64,000 nucleotides of DNA, taken from assembly GCA_038093515.1 (NCBI GenBank), contig JBBPSI010000032.1, forward strand, positions 1 through 64,000. The letters are read 5' to 3'. The notes beneath the pieces are model-generated. The model made no database searches. It was given only the letters and a program-made list of their open reading frames with translations, and was not told where the DNA came from. Position 1 is the first letter of the stretch; each line of letters starts with the position of its first letter. This document shows, one piece after another, positions 47,906-58,731 of the stretch. A program made the translations under genes and the position numbers. The DNA comes from Butyriboletus loyo. Taxonomy: Eukaryota > Basidiomycota > Agaricomycetes > Boletales > Boletaceae.

Positions 47906-50480
47906 TCAACAACGATAAAAGGTGCGACACGTCGCCATCGCCGAGCGAAGCCCAATACCACGCTCTAGCTCTGTAGAAGCAGAGTCATTTCTCGCAGATG
48001 CTTCCTCATCATCTGCGTCCTCGTCCATAGAAAACAGCCACATTATACGCATGCTCATGAACGCAAATAACACGAGAATGCCACACTCGACGGCAAGGGT
48101 CGCAGTAGTGGAATATTGTTTCGGAAGGAAAATCTGTACCGCAAGGGCTACGGAGAAGAGTATAATTCTAGAAGCATGTGAGCAAAGTGGGGATAGACGC
48201 GATCATGCATTGATTGACATACGACCAAATGAGGCAGGCATTCGGAAGACTATGCATGACTGCAAAACGGGCCATTCCCAATTTCTTCTGACTGAGCGTC
48301 TTCATGACTCCCGCCTGCCATGGCCAACGTGAGCACTACGAGTCTTCGTCTCCCCTATACGAACATACCGCAGGACTGGCATCCATAAACCGCGGATCAT
48401 TGTACACATTCAACAAGGCAAACGAGAATATAATAGACCCGACCGTCGAAATTACTGAACAGTAGATGATGATTTGGATTGAACTTGCAGGGGAGCCTAC
48501 AGTGACAACACCGGGAACAGCGAGGAAACTAAAATTCACGGCAAGCATCACTGTGGACTGCTCGCCGTGAGATATTCGGTACAAGAAACGAGGGAGACTC
48601 ACAAAGATGGTATACCGACCCAACTCAGACGTGAGCCTATTGATGAAATCCTTCCAACGAGGCTGAATGATAATGCCGTCAACCCAGATCCGTTGCAAAC
48701 GAACAGCATGTTCGTTGGGTGATGTAAGCAGAAACAGATTGATAACTTTGAATACAATGCTACGATTCCAAGTCTGTTCTCCGAACAGCGGTGTATCTGC
48801 ATTCAGACGTGCGCACAACTGACCGCAAAAATTCAAGAACTGGTTTTCAGCTAGTGTTGCATTCAGGAAAGCAGATGATCAGACGCATTCAATGACACCC
48901 ACTGAAATACGCCATCAGCCGTGCTTCAAGTTTAAATGATATCAGCACCAATTTAATTACATAACGAAGTGTAGTCGTACCTATCACCCAAATACTGTAT
49001 GGATCGCTAATCTTCCCGTCATCTTCGAACGCTGTAAGTCAGTAAGGCCGAGGAATGACAGGGGCTAGGAAAATGTACCCTTGAGTGAGTTGACAAGGTC
49101 CAGGATCGCAACGAGTTCATCTTGTGCGAATGGACTCGTGGAGGAATCAGCGGTCATCATGTCTGATGGTTCGATAAGAACAGTGTGGGCATGTCAGAAA
49201 GGGGATGTACCCGTCTTGGCATAGTTGAGCATCCCTCGAAGGTCCTGAAAGACTCCTGTTGGAAGGGTACGATTGTGTGGGTAGTATTCACAATGCGACC
49301 TCAATTCCATGTCATATACGATGCACTTAAATTTAGGGTCAGCGTCAAGATAGAATATAACGGGTGCAGACATGCCTGAAAGATCATCGGAAGAAGCATA
49401 CCAGTACCGGGCCTCAACCAAATATCCTAACCGCATGTCAGTGAAAGGAAGTAATGATGTATCAGACGCACTGATATGGCTATATCCAACCATCGCTTGC
49501 AGGTCGGTACCAAGATCTTCCTGTGGTTTCACTGGATCTACCCAGAACAGAAGGCGATGTCTGTGGTCAACAAAGTAATAGTGCCAACGTTGCTGATCGT
49601 CCACATTCAGGACAATTTCTGTGAGCTCGTCCATGATAACACCATGTGTCTGAATCGCTTTCTGGATGAGTGCCGTGGCGTGAAACAAGATTTCTTTTTC
49701 GCGGCGAATGATGTCGCTTTCGGTGAACATACGCTTGAAAAGGGTCCACAACCGCGACGCATTGCACGTAAAAATGAAACGTACCAATCCTTCATGATAA
49801 AAGATAACGTTTCCTTCGGGATGAACGTGCCGGTTCCATCCCTCTGGAAGTGGCGGTAGTCTATTAAGAGCTGTCAAGGATAAATGAGCCTCGTGTAACA
49901 GATGAACGTACGCAGACAAGAGTGCTTGTTGCCCAGCTGGGATAGGCAGAGAGTCAGGACTCTGACTAAGGGCCAAAACGAGCGGAGAGTAAGAGCGGTA
50001 CCCAGTGCCCACACGCAACAATCCCAGGTATCCTTACCTAATAGGTGGCCTGAGGTTATAGCGCTGCGATCCACGTTCAGGAGTCGTAGCGAGCGGATGC
50101 AATTTGAAGTCATAACCAGAAGTCAGAGCCTGGTATATTGGCAATTCGTCTTGCCAACGAGCGGGTCGCCGTACGGGCAGAGCTGCAAGAGTTCCACCGT
50201 CCTCTTCCTCCACCTTTGCAGGTTCTGAAAATTGCGGATGTCCTCCCATGGGGTTGTTGTTCACAGCGGGGGCATCGTTTGCACGTAATCGAACTTGGAA
50301 CTGGCCTCTTCGACGTGCAAATGTTAAGATTGACCTCCAAAGTGAAGCAAACCGAGCTCGAAGTGCGAGTGCTATGCGTCCAAAGGACCGACGGAGGCGA
50401 ATGACAAGGAGTAGCAGGAATCTGAACAGGCGTGAGTCCATCGAGGTCAGCAGCACTTGCTGGTGTTTCTTGAACGTCAT
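47906..50480 (-). CDS. Multi-TM protein with split WW-like domain, array gene B
   Basis: Same architecture as gene A. The exon 1 frame opens at 50480 (MTFKKHQQVLLTSMDSRLF); the Met used by other copies is Leu here, so the start is either 50480 or the Met at 50441. The WW-like half is PEGWNRHVHPEGNVIFYHEG near 49830, then MFTESDIIRREKEILF, WHYYFVDHRHRLLFW (49590-49550) and ELRSHCEYYPHNRTLP (49300). ARLNADTPLFG lies at 48810, the TM pair at 48540-48400, and the final TM exon ends FYRC with TGA at 47908-47906. Uniquely, B reads through the RYW-to-YDMEL junction without splicing, because it has one base more than the other copies there. Confidence 0.75.
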
Positions 50481-50483
50481 TAA

Positions 50484-50530
50484 CCCCCCAGCTGTTCGCT
50501 TCTAAAGTTTAGAAGCGAACAGCTGGGGGG
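50484..50530. repeat. Perfect 23-bp inverted repeat with 1-nt loop
   Basis: 50484-50506 (CCCCCCAGCTGTTCGCTTCT plus AAA) is exactly complementary to 50508-50530 around a single G at 50507. It lies just upstream of gene B exon 1. The equivalent stretches before genes A and C have no palindrome. Confidence 0.95.
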
Positions 50531-51752
50531 TCAATGCATCTAAACGCCACTCAGACTGGCGCCAGGTCCCGCCCTGAAGTAGCCAACAACGAGCATGATG
50601 ATTGTGCTTTAACTTGGCTCCAGGTCTCGAGGCACATCTCATCCAGTACCTCCTGTTTTCACTCTGATACTTGGCACCTCCCGTACCGTTGTGTATTCGT
50701 CTCAGTGTATTGTATAGTACAATCGGTCACCTATCAACAACCTATCATATTCCAACTGCACAATCCAGGCCATTCCTTGAATAACTACATGACTACATGA
50801 TTTATTTTCCTCGGACCTGGAAGAAGTTGTGCCCTAAGCTCTCAGCTATCAGGTTGCACAACAACGGTAATAAAAGTTTTGAAGCGGCCGGCACGGAATG
50901 AGAGTAGAAGTGGCCTCGACGCACAGGAATTGCAGATACCCTAATAAGTGTTCTGTGGTTATAGTGCTGTGATCCACGTTCAGGAGTCGCCGGGTGTGAA
51001 TCAAAATTGAAGTGATAGCCCTCAAGTCAGAGCATGGTATATTAGTGTTAATAAAAATCGTCAGCGGCAGCACAGCCCTACCTCAGGACCGTCAATCTCA
51101 CCTGGATCAGTGTTTATTCGTCTTGTCAGCGACCGCGCCGTGCGGGCAAAACTGCGGCCTCTTTGCAGGCTCTGGAATTTGCAGACGTTCTATCATCGGC
51201 ATGTTGTCCATCACAGAGACATCGTTGAACGTTGACACGCAATCAATCGAATTGGGGACTGGCCCGTTCTACGTGCAAATGATTGAATTGATCTCTAAAG
51301 TGAAGCGAACCGAACTCTACGACCAAAACTGACCGGTGGAGGCGGAGGCCAATGACGCTCGGAACAGGCGTGAGCTCGACGAAGTTAGCATTGACAGCTG
51401 ACAGTGGTGTTTCGTCGGTATCATGAGCGCTGGTCAGTTTCCTTGAATTTCTTTAGCTGCCTTGTTCACTTCCGTGCGTCACTACAGGCGCCACGCAAAC
51501 GATATGCATGACGCCGGGACCCCCCGCATCATCGATGCACTGCTTGTCTATAACCGAGAAAACAAACGGGCGGTGGAGAGCGCGCAAGATGGGATCCCTC
51601 AAAGTCAATACTTACAATATTGTAGAGGTATTATGTACATTGTATGCACAACAGCGTAGGCACGAGCATGCCTACTACACAAGACTACGCTAGTAACCCA
51701 CTTCAAGCCATGTCCAAATCATATCAACAAGCCAACGAGCTTGAAAAATGCA
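50531..51752. other. Spacer between array genes B and C
   Basis: Contains faint degraded similarity to array exon 1 (around 50850-51350, for example a piece before 51240 resembling the NDVP segment in minus sense), suggesting remains of another array unit. No intact gene. Confidence 0.4.
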
Positions 51753-54267
51753 TCACGTTCCCGGAGGGTCCGGACCCTTCTCAACGTCGTCCGTTGGGAC
51801 TGCAGGTGGGTCATCCTCCGCAGACTCAGAGGCATCCACATCCTCTGCACCCTCGTCCCCAGAAAATAGCCACATCACAGTGCCGCTCATGACCCCAAGT
51901 AAGACGAGAATGCCACATTCGACGGCAAGGGTCACGACAGTGTGAACCTCTTTTGGAAGGAAAATCTGTATTATGAGGGCTATGGAGAAGAGTACAATTC
52001 TAGAAACATATGAGTGAAACGTGAATAAATGCGATCATGCGCTGAGATAACGTACGACCACACGAGGCAGGCAATTGGAAGACTGTGCATGATGGCAAGA
52101 CACGCCATTCCCCATCTCTTCTGACCGAGCGTTCTCATCACTTCCGCCTGTCATGATCAACGTGAGCACGAGTCTTTATATCCCCTATACGAACATACCG
52201 CACGGCTGGCACCCATAAGTCCCGGATCGTTGTACACATTCAAAAAGACAAACGAGAATATAATAGACCCGACTGTCGAAATCACTGAACAGTAGATGAT
52301 GATTTGAATCACACTTGCAGGGGAGCCTACAGTGACAACACCGGGAACAGCGAGGAAACTAAAATTCACGGCAAGCATCACTGTGGACTGCAAGCCGTAA
52401 GATAATCGGCGCGAGATCTGAGGAAGACTCACAAACATGGTATACCGGCTCAACTCGGTCGTGAGCCTGTTGATGAAACCCTTCCAACGAGGCTGAATGA
52501 TAATGCCGTCAACCCAGACTCGTTGCAAACGAACAGTTTGTTCGTTCAGTGAGAAACATAGAAACACATTGGCGAATTTGAATACAGTGCTACGATTCCA
52601 AGTCTGTTCCCCGAACAACGGTGTGTCTGCGTTCAAACGTGCACACGGCTGACCGCAAAAATTCATGAATTGGTTTTCAGCTAGTGTTACGTTCAGCAAA
52701 GCAAATGATCAGACACATCCGATGTCACCCACTGAACAACGACATTAGCCGTGCTTCATGTGGAATCAGCACCATTTCATGACGTAGCGAGACGTAGTCG
52801 CACCAATGACCCAAACGCTGTATGGAGTGAAACTCTTGTCCTCTTCGCCAAAAGTCAGCAAGATCGACGAACACCGGCCAGAAAAATATACCATTGACCG
52901 AATTAACGAGGTCCAAGATCGCAACTAGTTCATCTTGTGTGAACGGGCTCGTGGATAAATCAGCGGTCATGATGTCTGGTGGTTTGATAAGAGCAGTGCG
53001 GACATCTTATCAAGAAGATGTACCAGTCTTGGCATAATTGAGCATCCCTCTAAGGTTTTCGAAGAGTCCTGTTGGAAGGGTGCGATTGTGCGGGTAGAAT
53101 TCACAATGCGACCTCGATTCCACGTCATGTATGATATACTTGAGTTGGGGTCAGTAGTAAGATAGAACGCAACGGGTGTAGACGTACCTGAAAGACAACT
53201 GGAAGAAACATACCAGTACCGCGCCTCAACCAAATATCCTAATCCTATGTCAGTGAAGGAAGGTAAATGTGGGTTAAACGTACTGATATGACCATATCCG
53301 CTGACCTCCTTCAAGTCGATACCGAGATCATCCAGCGAGTTGACTGGATGAACCCAGAAGAGAAGGCGGTTTTTGTGATCAACAAAGTAATAGTACCAGC
53401 GTCGTTTATCGTCCACATTCAGAACAATTTCCGTCAGCTCATCCATGGTAACATCATGTGTCTGAATCGCATTCTGGATGAGTGTTGCGGCGTTGAACAA
53501 GATTTCTGTGCGGTTGGTGTCGTCGTTGATATCGCTCTCTGTGAGTATACGCTTGGAAAGGGTCAACGACTGGGGTGTGATGCATGTGAAATGAGACATA
53601 CTAATCCTTCGTGATAAAAGAGAACATTTCCTTCCGGGTGCACGTGTCGTGTCCATTCATCTGGAGGTGGCGATAGTCTATTGAGAGCTGTCAGGAGGTA
53701 GATGAGCCTCGTACAAAAGATGAGCTTACGCAGACAAGAGTGCCTCTTGCCCAGCTGGGATGTCCAATGCTTCAGGACACTGCCTGAAGGACAGAACAAA
53801 CGGAGAGTAAGAGCGGTACCGACACGCAGGCATTTCGGGTACCCTCACCCATTGACTTCCCTGAGCTTATAGCGCTGTGATGCACCTTCAGGAGTCGCAG
53901 GTAAGAGGTGAGAATTGATGCCACATTTTGGAATCAGCGCCTGGTATCCTGGTAATTCGTCTCGCCAGCGAGCGTTGCGCCGAAGGGGCAAAACTGCCAG
54001 AGTTCCAGTGACCTCTTCCTGCGCATCTGCACGTTCTGAAATTTGCAGACGTTCTCCTGTGGGGTTGTCGTCCACCACGGGGACATCGTTTGCATGCAAT
54101 CGAATGTGGGAGTGGCCTCTTCGAGGAGCAAATGTTAGAATTGACTTCCAAAGTGACGCAAACCGAGCTCGCAGTGCGAGTCCTATGCGGCCAAAGGACC
54201 GAGGAAGGCCTCGAATGACAAGCAATAGCAAGAATCGGAATAGGCGTGAGCAAGTCGAAATCAGCAT
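51753..54267 (-). CDS. Multi-TM protein with split WW-like domain, array gene C
   Basis: Starts MLISTCSRLFRFLLLLVIRG (ATG 54267); 24 more in-frame codons lie upstream. Exon 1 ends YKLREVNG with donor GTGAGG, then an exon with IPAGQEALLSA, then LNRLSPPPDEWTRHVHPEG (53680-53625), ILTESDINDDTNRTEILF, WYYYFVDHKNRLLFW, VESRSHCEFYPHNRTLP (53110), PFTQDELVAILDLVN (52940), NVTLAENQFMNFCGQP (52690), a TM pair (52385-52230) and a last exon ending DDVEKGPDPPGT at 51753. The final cysteine motif CC of genes A and D is lost. The frame at the RYW junction does not join with a standard acceptor, so that splice is unresolved. Confidence 0.72.
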
Positions 54268-54479
54268 TGCTCGCTGGTGGTGTTTGCCAGTTATGTCACA
54301 AGCGCTCGCTGAAGGTTTTTCTTGAACTTCATTAACCACCTTACTCGCCCCTGAACATCACACAACCGCTGGCGCGGGGGTGCGCGCTGCAAGTCCTGGG
54401 ACACTTCGCTCATTCAGAGTCTCTCTTGTTACTTGAACGCTCTGTATCTTGGCCCGTACCGTTGTGTGTGCCCGTGTCA

Positions 54480-54975
54480 GATGTACATCGAGAACTGCCT
54501 CCATGCTCGATCCAAATCCTCAGTTACGCTCAACATCAATGACCTCCAGGAAGCATTCAATTTATATTCCCAGCTTTCCCATGTCTCTCAGACAGTCTCT
54601 TCCGCCGATCCCGAATGTACGAAACGATGGATCAAGATAGCTGAAGAGTGCAAACATAGTACTGCGGTTTTAGCTTACCAAACATCTTTGCATCTCAACG
54701 TTCACCATCTCGGCACTCTGCCATCTCTTCCTGAGAATCTTGCATTACTCAAATAGCTCGTGGCGTCTCTGCCAGTCGATGCATTTTCAGCCCGTCTTCG
54801 TTATGGCAATCCTACCAATGCAGTCGAGCTCCTTGAACAAGGCCGTGGTGTCTTCTGGAGTCAGCTAACCCGCCTTCGCTCTCCTCTTGATGATATCGTA
54901 GCATCCGGTGACACAGGCAAGATATTGGTGGACGAGTTCACCCAGGTTACCTCTTGCCTTCGTGGTGTGTCTGAT
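54480..54975 (+). pseudogene. TPR-CHAT protein fragment
   Basis: The plus frame reads STAVLAYQTSLHLNVHHLGT, LPSLPENLALLK, a TAG stop at 54754, then LVASLPVDAFSARLRYGNP, AVELLEQGRGVFWSQLTRLR and PLDDIVASGDTGKILVDEF. This is the junction between TPR repeats and the CHAT protease-like domain known from large Agaricomycete families. Only about 165 codons remain; the rest is cut off where carotenoid-oxygenase sequence begins. The internal stop confirms it is dead. Confidence 0.85.
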
Positions 54976-56050
54976 GCACGTGCGTCTTGACGATACCATC
55001 AAAGAACGTGCTCAACCCATGGTGGCAGACGTAGTAGGTGTACCGCGAGGGCTTGGTGAGGAGGCGGGGGTTGATGACAGGAAGGTCGCACGAGTGGTCA
55101 TGCTCGGCGGTGTGCACGGTCAAGGCTCCACGAGCCTCTGACGGAGCGTCAATAGCATGTTCGCCAGGTAACCGCCAGCGTCGCAAGAACACGTCACAAC
55201 TCCTGCGCTTCTCGCCTACATGGTCCAGCGAGCCAGGAGAGGTGGATTTCAGGCTGTTGTGATAGAAACGTCGAGGTTTTTGCATATCGAGAGGTCGGCG
55301 ATGATGTCGATCTGGGAAGGGATCCGAAGGGAAAGGCTCCTCCTAGGCATTGAAGGTGTGGAAACAGAAGAAAGCATCACATTCGTATTTGGCGATGAAA
55401 CCTTTACCGTGTTTGCGGTCGATGACGTACCACAAGGCATTCTGCGATGGGTCGAATGGAGCAATAGCGTCAAGCATGTTCTTCTCCCACAAGATCTGTG
55501 CCCCTCCGCACGAATACTGACCACCCCAAACACAATATGAAGTAATTCCCCGTGACGAGCGAGGAGTGCAAGTAAGCGCATCCGTGATGGTTGCCAGGGT
55601 ATCTGTCTTTCCCGTAGCAGCCGACACGCGTAAGATCTTGTATATCTGCTGTCTTCCCATAAAAAGGTTGTAGTTGAACACGTCTCCAGTGACCAGATCT
55701 GACTTGACGTGAGCGGCAGAAAGGGTGCCAGTGAGTTCGGGATGGAGGACAGAAGACCTCAAACGGATCCATCCAGAGTTTTTCCTTTGGCTGGTCGCAG
55801 CGAGACGCGTTTCAGGCAGCATAGTACAGGGGCAGCACGTTCCGACCCGGACTTCCTTTGCTGCCAACTCAAGAGGGACTTGGCAAAGTACGGGCGAAGG
55901 ATAACCGTAGTCGCCAGAGCCTCCTCGAATACTGTCCACCGCCCAAACAATCACGAAAACCGTCCCCCAATACGACGCAACCTGGTGGGCCCATCTGAGA
56001 CGGCAGCTTCGAACACCGAAATCCAACAGGGGCGCACCCTTGCCGTACAG
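54976..56050 (-). pseudogene. Carotenoid cleavage oxygenase (RPE65-like), truncated
   Basis: The minus strand reads LTGTLSAAHVKSDLVTGDVF, YKILRVSAATGKTDTLATI, a damaged stretch where family members have an iron-binding His region, then CVWGGQYSCGG, ILWEKNMLDAIAPFDPSQN, WYVIDRKHGKGFIAKYECD and FFCFHTFNA. An exon then gives FYHNSLKSTSPGSLDHVGEK, RWRLPGEHAID, INPRLLTKPSRYTYYV and FFDGIVK. Intact enzymes oxidatively split carotenoids or stilbenes. The C-terminal third with the last metal-binding His is missing, replaced by the TPR-CHAT fragment, and the N-terminal part is poorly matched. Confidence 0.8.
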
Positions 56051-56762
56051 TAACGGTCGTCTTTGAGCACTAGTTGTTCGGACGTGGAGACGCCAAGCGA
56101 CGAGCGTGATGGGGTTCAGACGAGCTTGGTAAGGCTGAGGCCAGTAGAATAATTTAACGTGTTGTGTTTGAGAAGTGGATTCGCCCGACCTTCGAGTTTG
56201 GGGGGCACAGTTAGGTCACGAACAAGCAAGGACCAAACACATTGCCAGGGCGATGACTGCTGTGTTTGCTGTGAAAGCGCGAAAAGGACAGCATCAAGAA
56301 GTTGAAACAGCGTGTAAGCAACGTGTAGACTCGCTTTAAATCGAGGACGTGAAAAATGTGGTTCTTCCAACATAGTTCTACTCGACCTCCCAATCTTCAT
56401 CCGATTCCCAGTCACAACCGAGAGTGAATACTTCAAACAAGGGACATTAGAGGATGGGTCAGCGTGAGGTGCGGCCAAGTGTTTTCTCATTGTAGGGAAA
56501 CTGCGCGGTGTGTCTGACGAACCATTTCATTGCAGCGAATAGTCCCCAAGCTAGAGGCCGTTAAGCCAAAGGTTCGTTGTTTGTTTAGTGTGTCTGTCGT
56601 TCCCCTTGTTTATCCTGCGCTAGGATCCACGGCGCCGCAAACCTAACCCACAGAGCGCCGACCCTACATCTACAAACGTAGCCGACCGAAACCCTGTGTG
56701 TCTTTTCGTTGACAGTGGATCACGGAATGATAGCTCATTACCTTCTTTATTAGGCACAACCA
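56051..56762. other. No gene seen
   Basis: A minus frame at 56116-56490 has plain composition and no recognised domain. A GCGCCG-containing stretch near 56640 precedes the WD40-type tail. Confidence 0.35.
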
Positions 56763-57724
56763 GTGAATGATTCGTCGCCGTCGACCTCAGGTGTTGACGA
56801 CAACAAAGCACCAGACTCGAGTCCGGTAGGAGCTTATCATCCTGTCGCCAGAAGAGCTGCACTAACTTCTCCACACACGGAACAGCCCACAACGCCAAGT
56901 CTGCCTGAGTCGGAGACGCCTAGCGAGGACAGTGATGATGATCTACTCGAGGTAGGAGGCTAATCCATCTCCTTTTTGCGCTGGTTTTCATGATGGCATA
57001 AGGTCGAGGTGCCGACCAGCATCCCTGTATCCTCCTTTGATTACGATCAGGTCTGTCCTGATTTGACTGTACTCTTGCTTTCAAATTGATGTCTCTGGAG
57101 CCACCATCCCCCATATCTTCTGGTCTTCTCTCTGAGGACGAGGTACCGCCGCTTGACCTGTCCTGCGGTAAATCACAGTTGTCGGGGCCTCCACCCATTC
57201 TCACTCCTCCTGAAGTACGTTGGACAAAGAAAGCTCTTGAGCTTTTGGGCACTCCTGGTGCATCTGGGTGCATTCCGGCGTTCAAACGGCGTCTCATGAC
57301 AAAATCCAAGAAGATCAACAAGAACCAAACTTCGCAACTGCCAGATCGATTTCCCACAACGTCTAGTCGACCTGCCGGTTCTCGACCTATGTCCCGATCA
57401 CAGCTGAAAGTGGAGACTGCAGACAAGGGACCGTCGCGGATGGCTGCAGTTTGCCGTATAACGGTGAGTGATCTGTTTTGTAGACAAACGGTGCGCAGTG
57501 TGTCTGATGAATCCTGTCAGGTCCGCACAGGACGCGGAAGACAAAAACACGTAAAACAGGTTCGTAGTTTGGTTGTTTGGTTTGTCAGAGCGGCTCACAG
57601 CGCCTCGCAGGAGGGAGAACAAGGCGGCGATCGTGATTGGGTCACGGTCAGGATACCGGCATGGATGTGGTGTTTACTGCGGTCGCCGAAGGTGGTACGC
57701 ATTGTTCCAGATGGTTCCATCTAG
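56763..57724 (+). pseudogene. Orphan tail of the WD40 gene family (propeller absent)
   Basis: Exons 56763-56951, 57003-57050, 57101-57463, 57521-57559 and 57611-57724 splice in phase. They match the tails of the WD40 pair exon by exon: DLLE then VEVPTSIPVSSFDYDQ (a 48-nt exon, the same length as in both intact genes), PPSPISSGLLSEDEVPP, KGPSRMAA, and the terminal RIPAWMWCLL. The first exon has no ATG and begins at a splice acceptor, so it needs an upstream exon, but no WD40 blade is found in the 700 bp before it. All five exons are open, so the break seems recent. Confidence 0.75.
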
Positions 57725-58731
57725 ATACCGGGCGTGGTTCATGGACCTTTTATGCCTGGTTATTGTTCCACGTGGGTCTTGCGCCTCTCGTTGTATATTC
57801 GAATACGTTGTATGTATTGTATATGCATCATACGTACTGGCGTTGGCTCCGGTGGGCGGGTACTGGTGTATGATGCTTGTTAGGGTTTGCAGATCATCGG
57901 GTGTGTAGTGACGATGAGCAGGTAGTCGGAAATAAATTGACCATGATTGGCATCACTCGGGGCGCAATACCCAAATATCATACTAAATTTGGTAAACGTC
58001 CGTGCAGAACACTGAACAACCTCCTGGGCCACATGCCATTGGGTATCATATATCACACATGTAGAATCATCAAATCTTGCGGATTGTCAGTGTCAATAAG
58101 CGTGCGACTGACAGAATGTACATCATAAGCTGTCGTCTACTTCGTTGATCTCATCTTCATCTGATGGAAACCGTGATGCTTCGACCCACAGACCACCGGG
58201 GGGGGAGAACGCCCCTGGTTGTGTAAATGCCATGATGCGGGGGCTAGTAGAGAAGCGCAATTAGCACCATAGGATATCTTTGATGTTTCCGGCACCTTGA
58301 ACCTAGCCACAGCCTACAGGGACATTGAAGAGTCGGTCAGCAGAAACATCACCGCAAACGCCAGGTCCGAACACCCCGAAGCAGCCAACGACCAGCAAGG
58401 CGACGTACTCAGGCTACGGGTCTCGAGGGCGCTTGTCTCATACGCCCCCTCTCATAATTCTTGGAACGCTCCATATCTACCTCTCGTTATGTGTACCCGT
58501 GTCAGTATATATTCGGTATACACAATCAGTCATGATGCATAGAATTTTGAGGGATCTGTTTCCTGCCCAACTCATCCCTAACGTACGGTTTTGCAGGGCA
58601 CACGATAGGATTCCTCGAAAATAAATACAAGATCGTAAAAGTATGTACCTCAGCATAGGCACGAGCATAGCTACTGTCCAACACCGTGATATCCAATTCC
58701 GAGCCTTGTCTGAATCACATCGATGAACGAG
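57725..58731. other. Spacer before array gene D, no gene seen
   Basis: 58330-58560 resembles the spacers at 50570-50720, 54360-54480 and 61290-61450 (a recurring AGCCAACGA...AAGGCGAC string and GTGTCAG), so it is a shared upstream module of array units. Confidence 0.45.
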
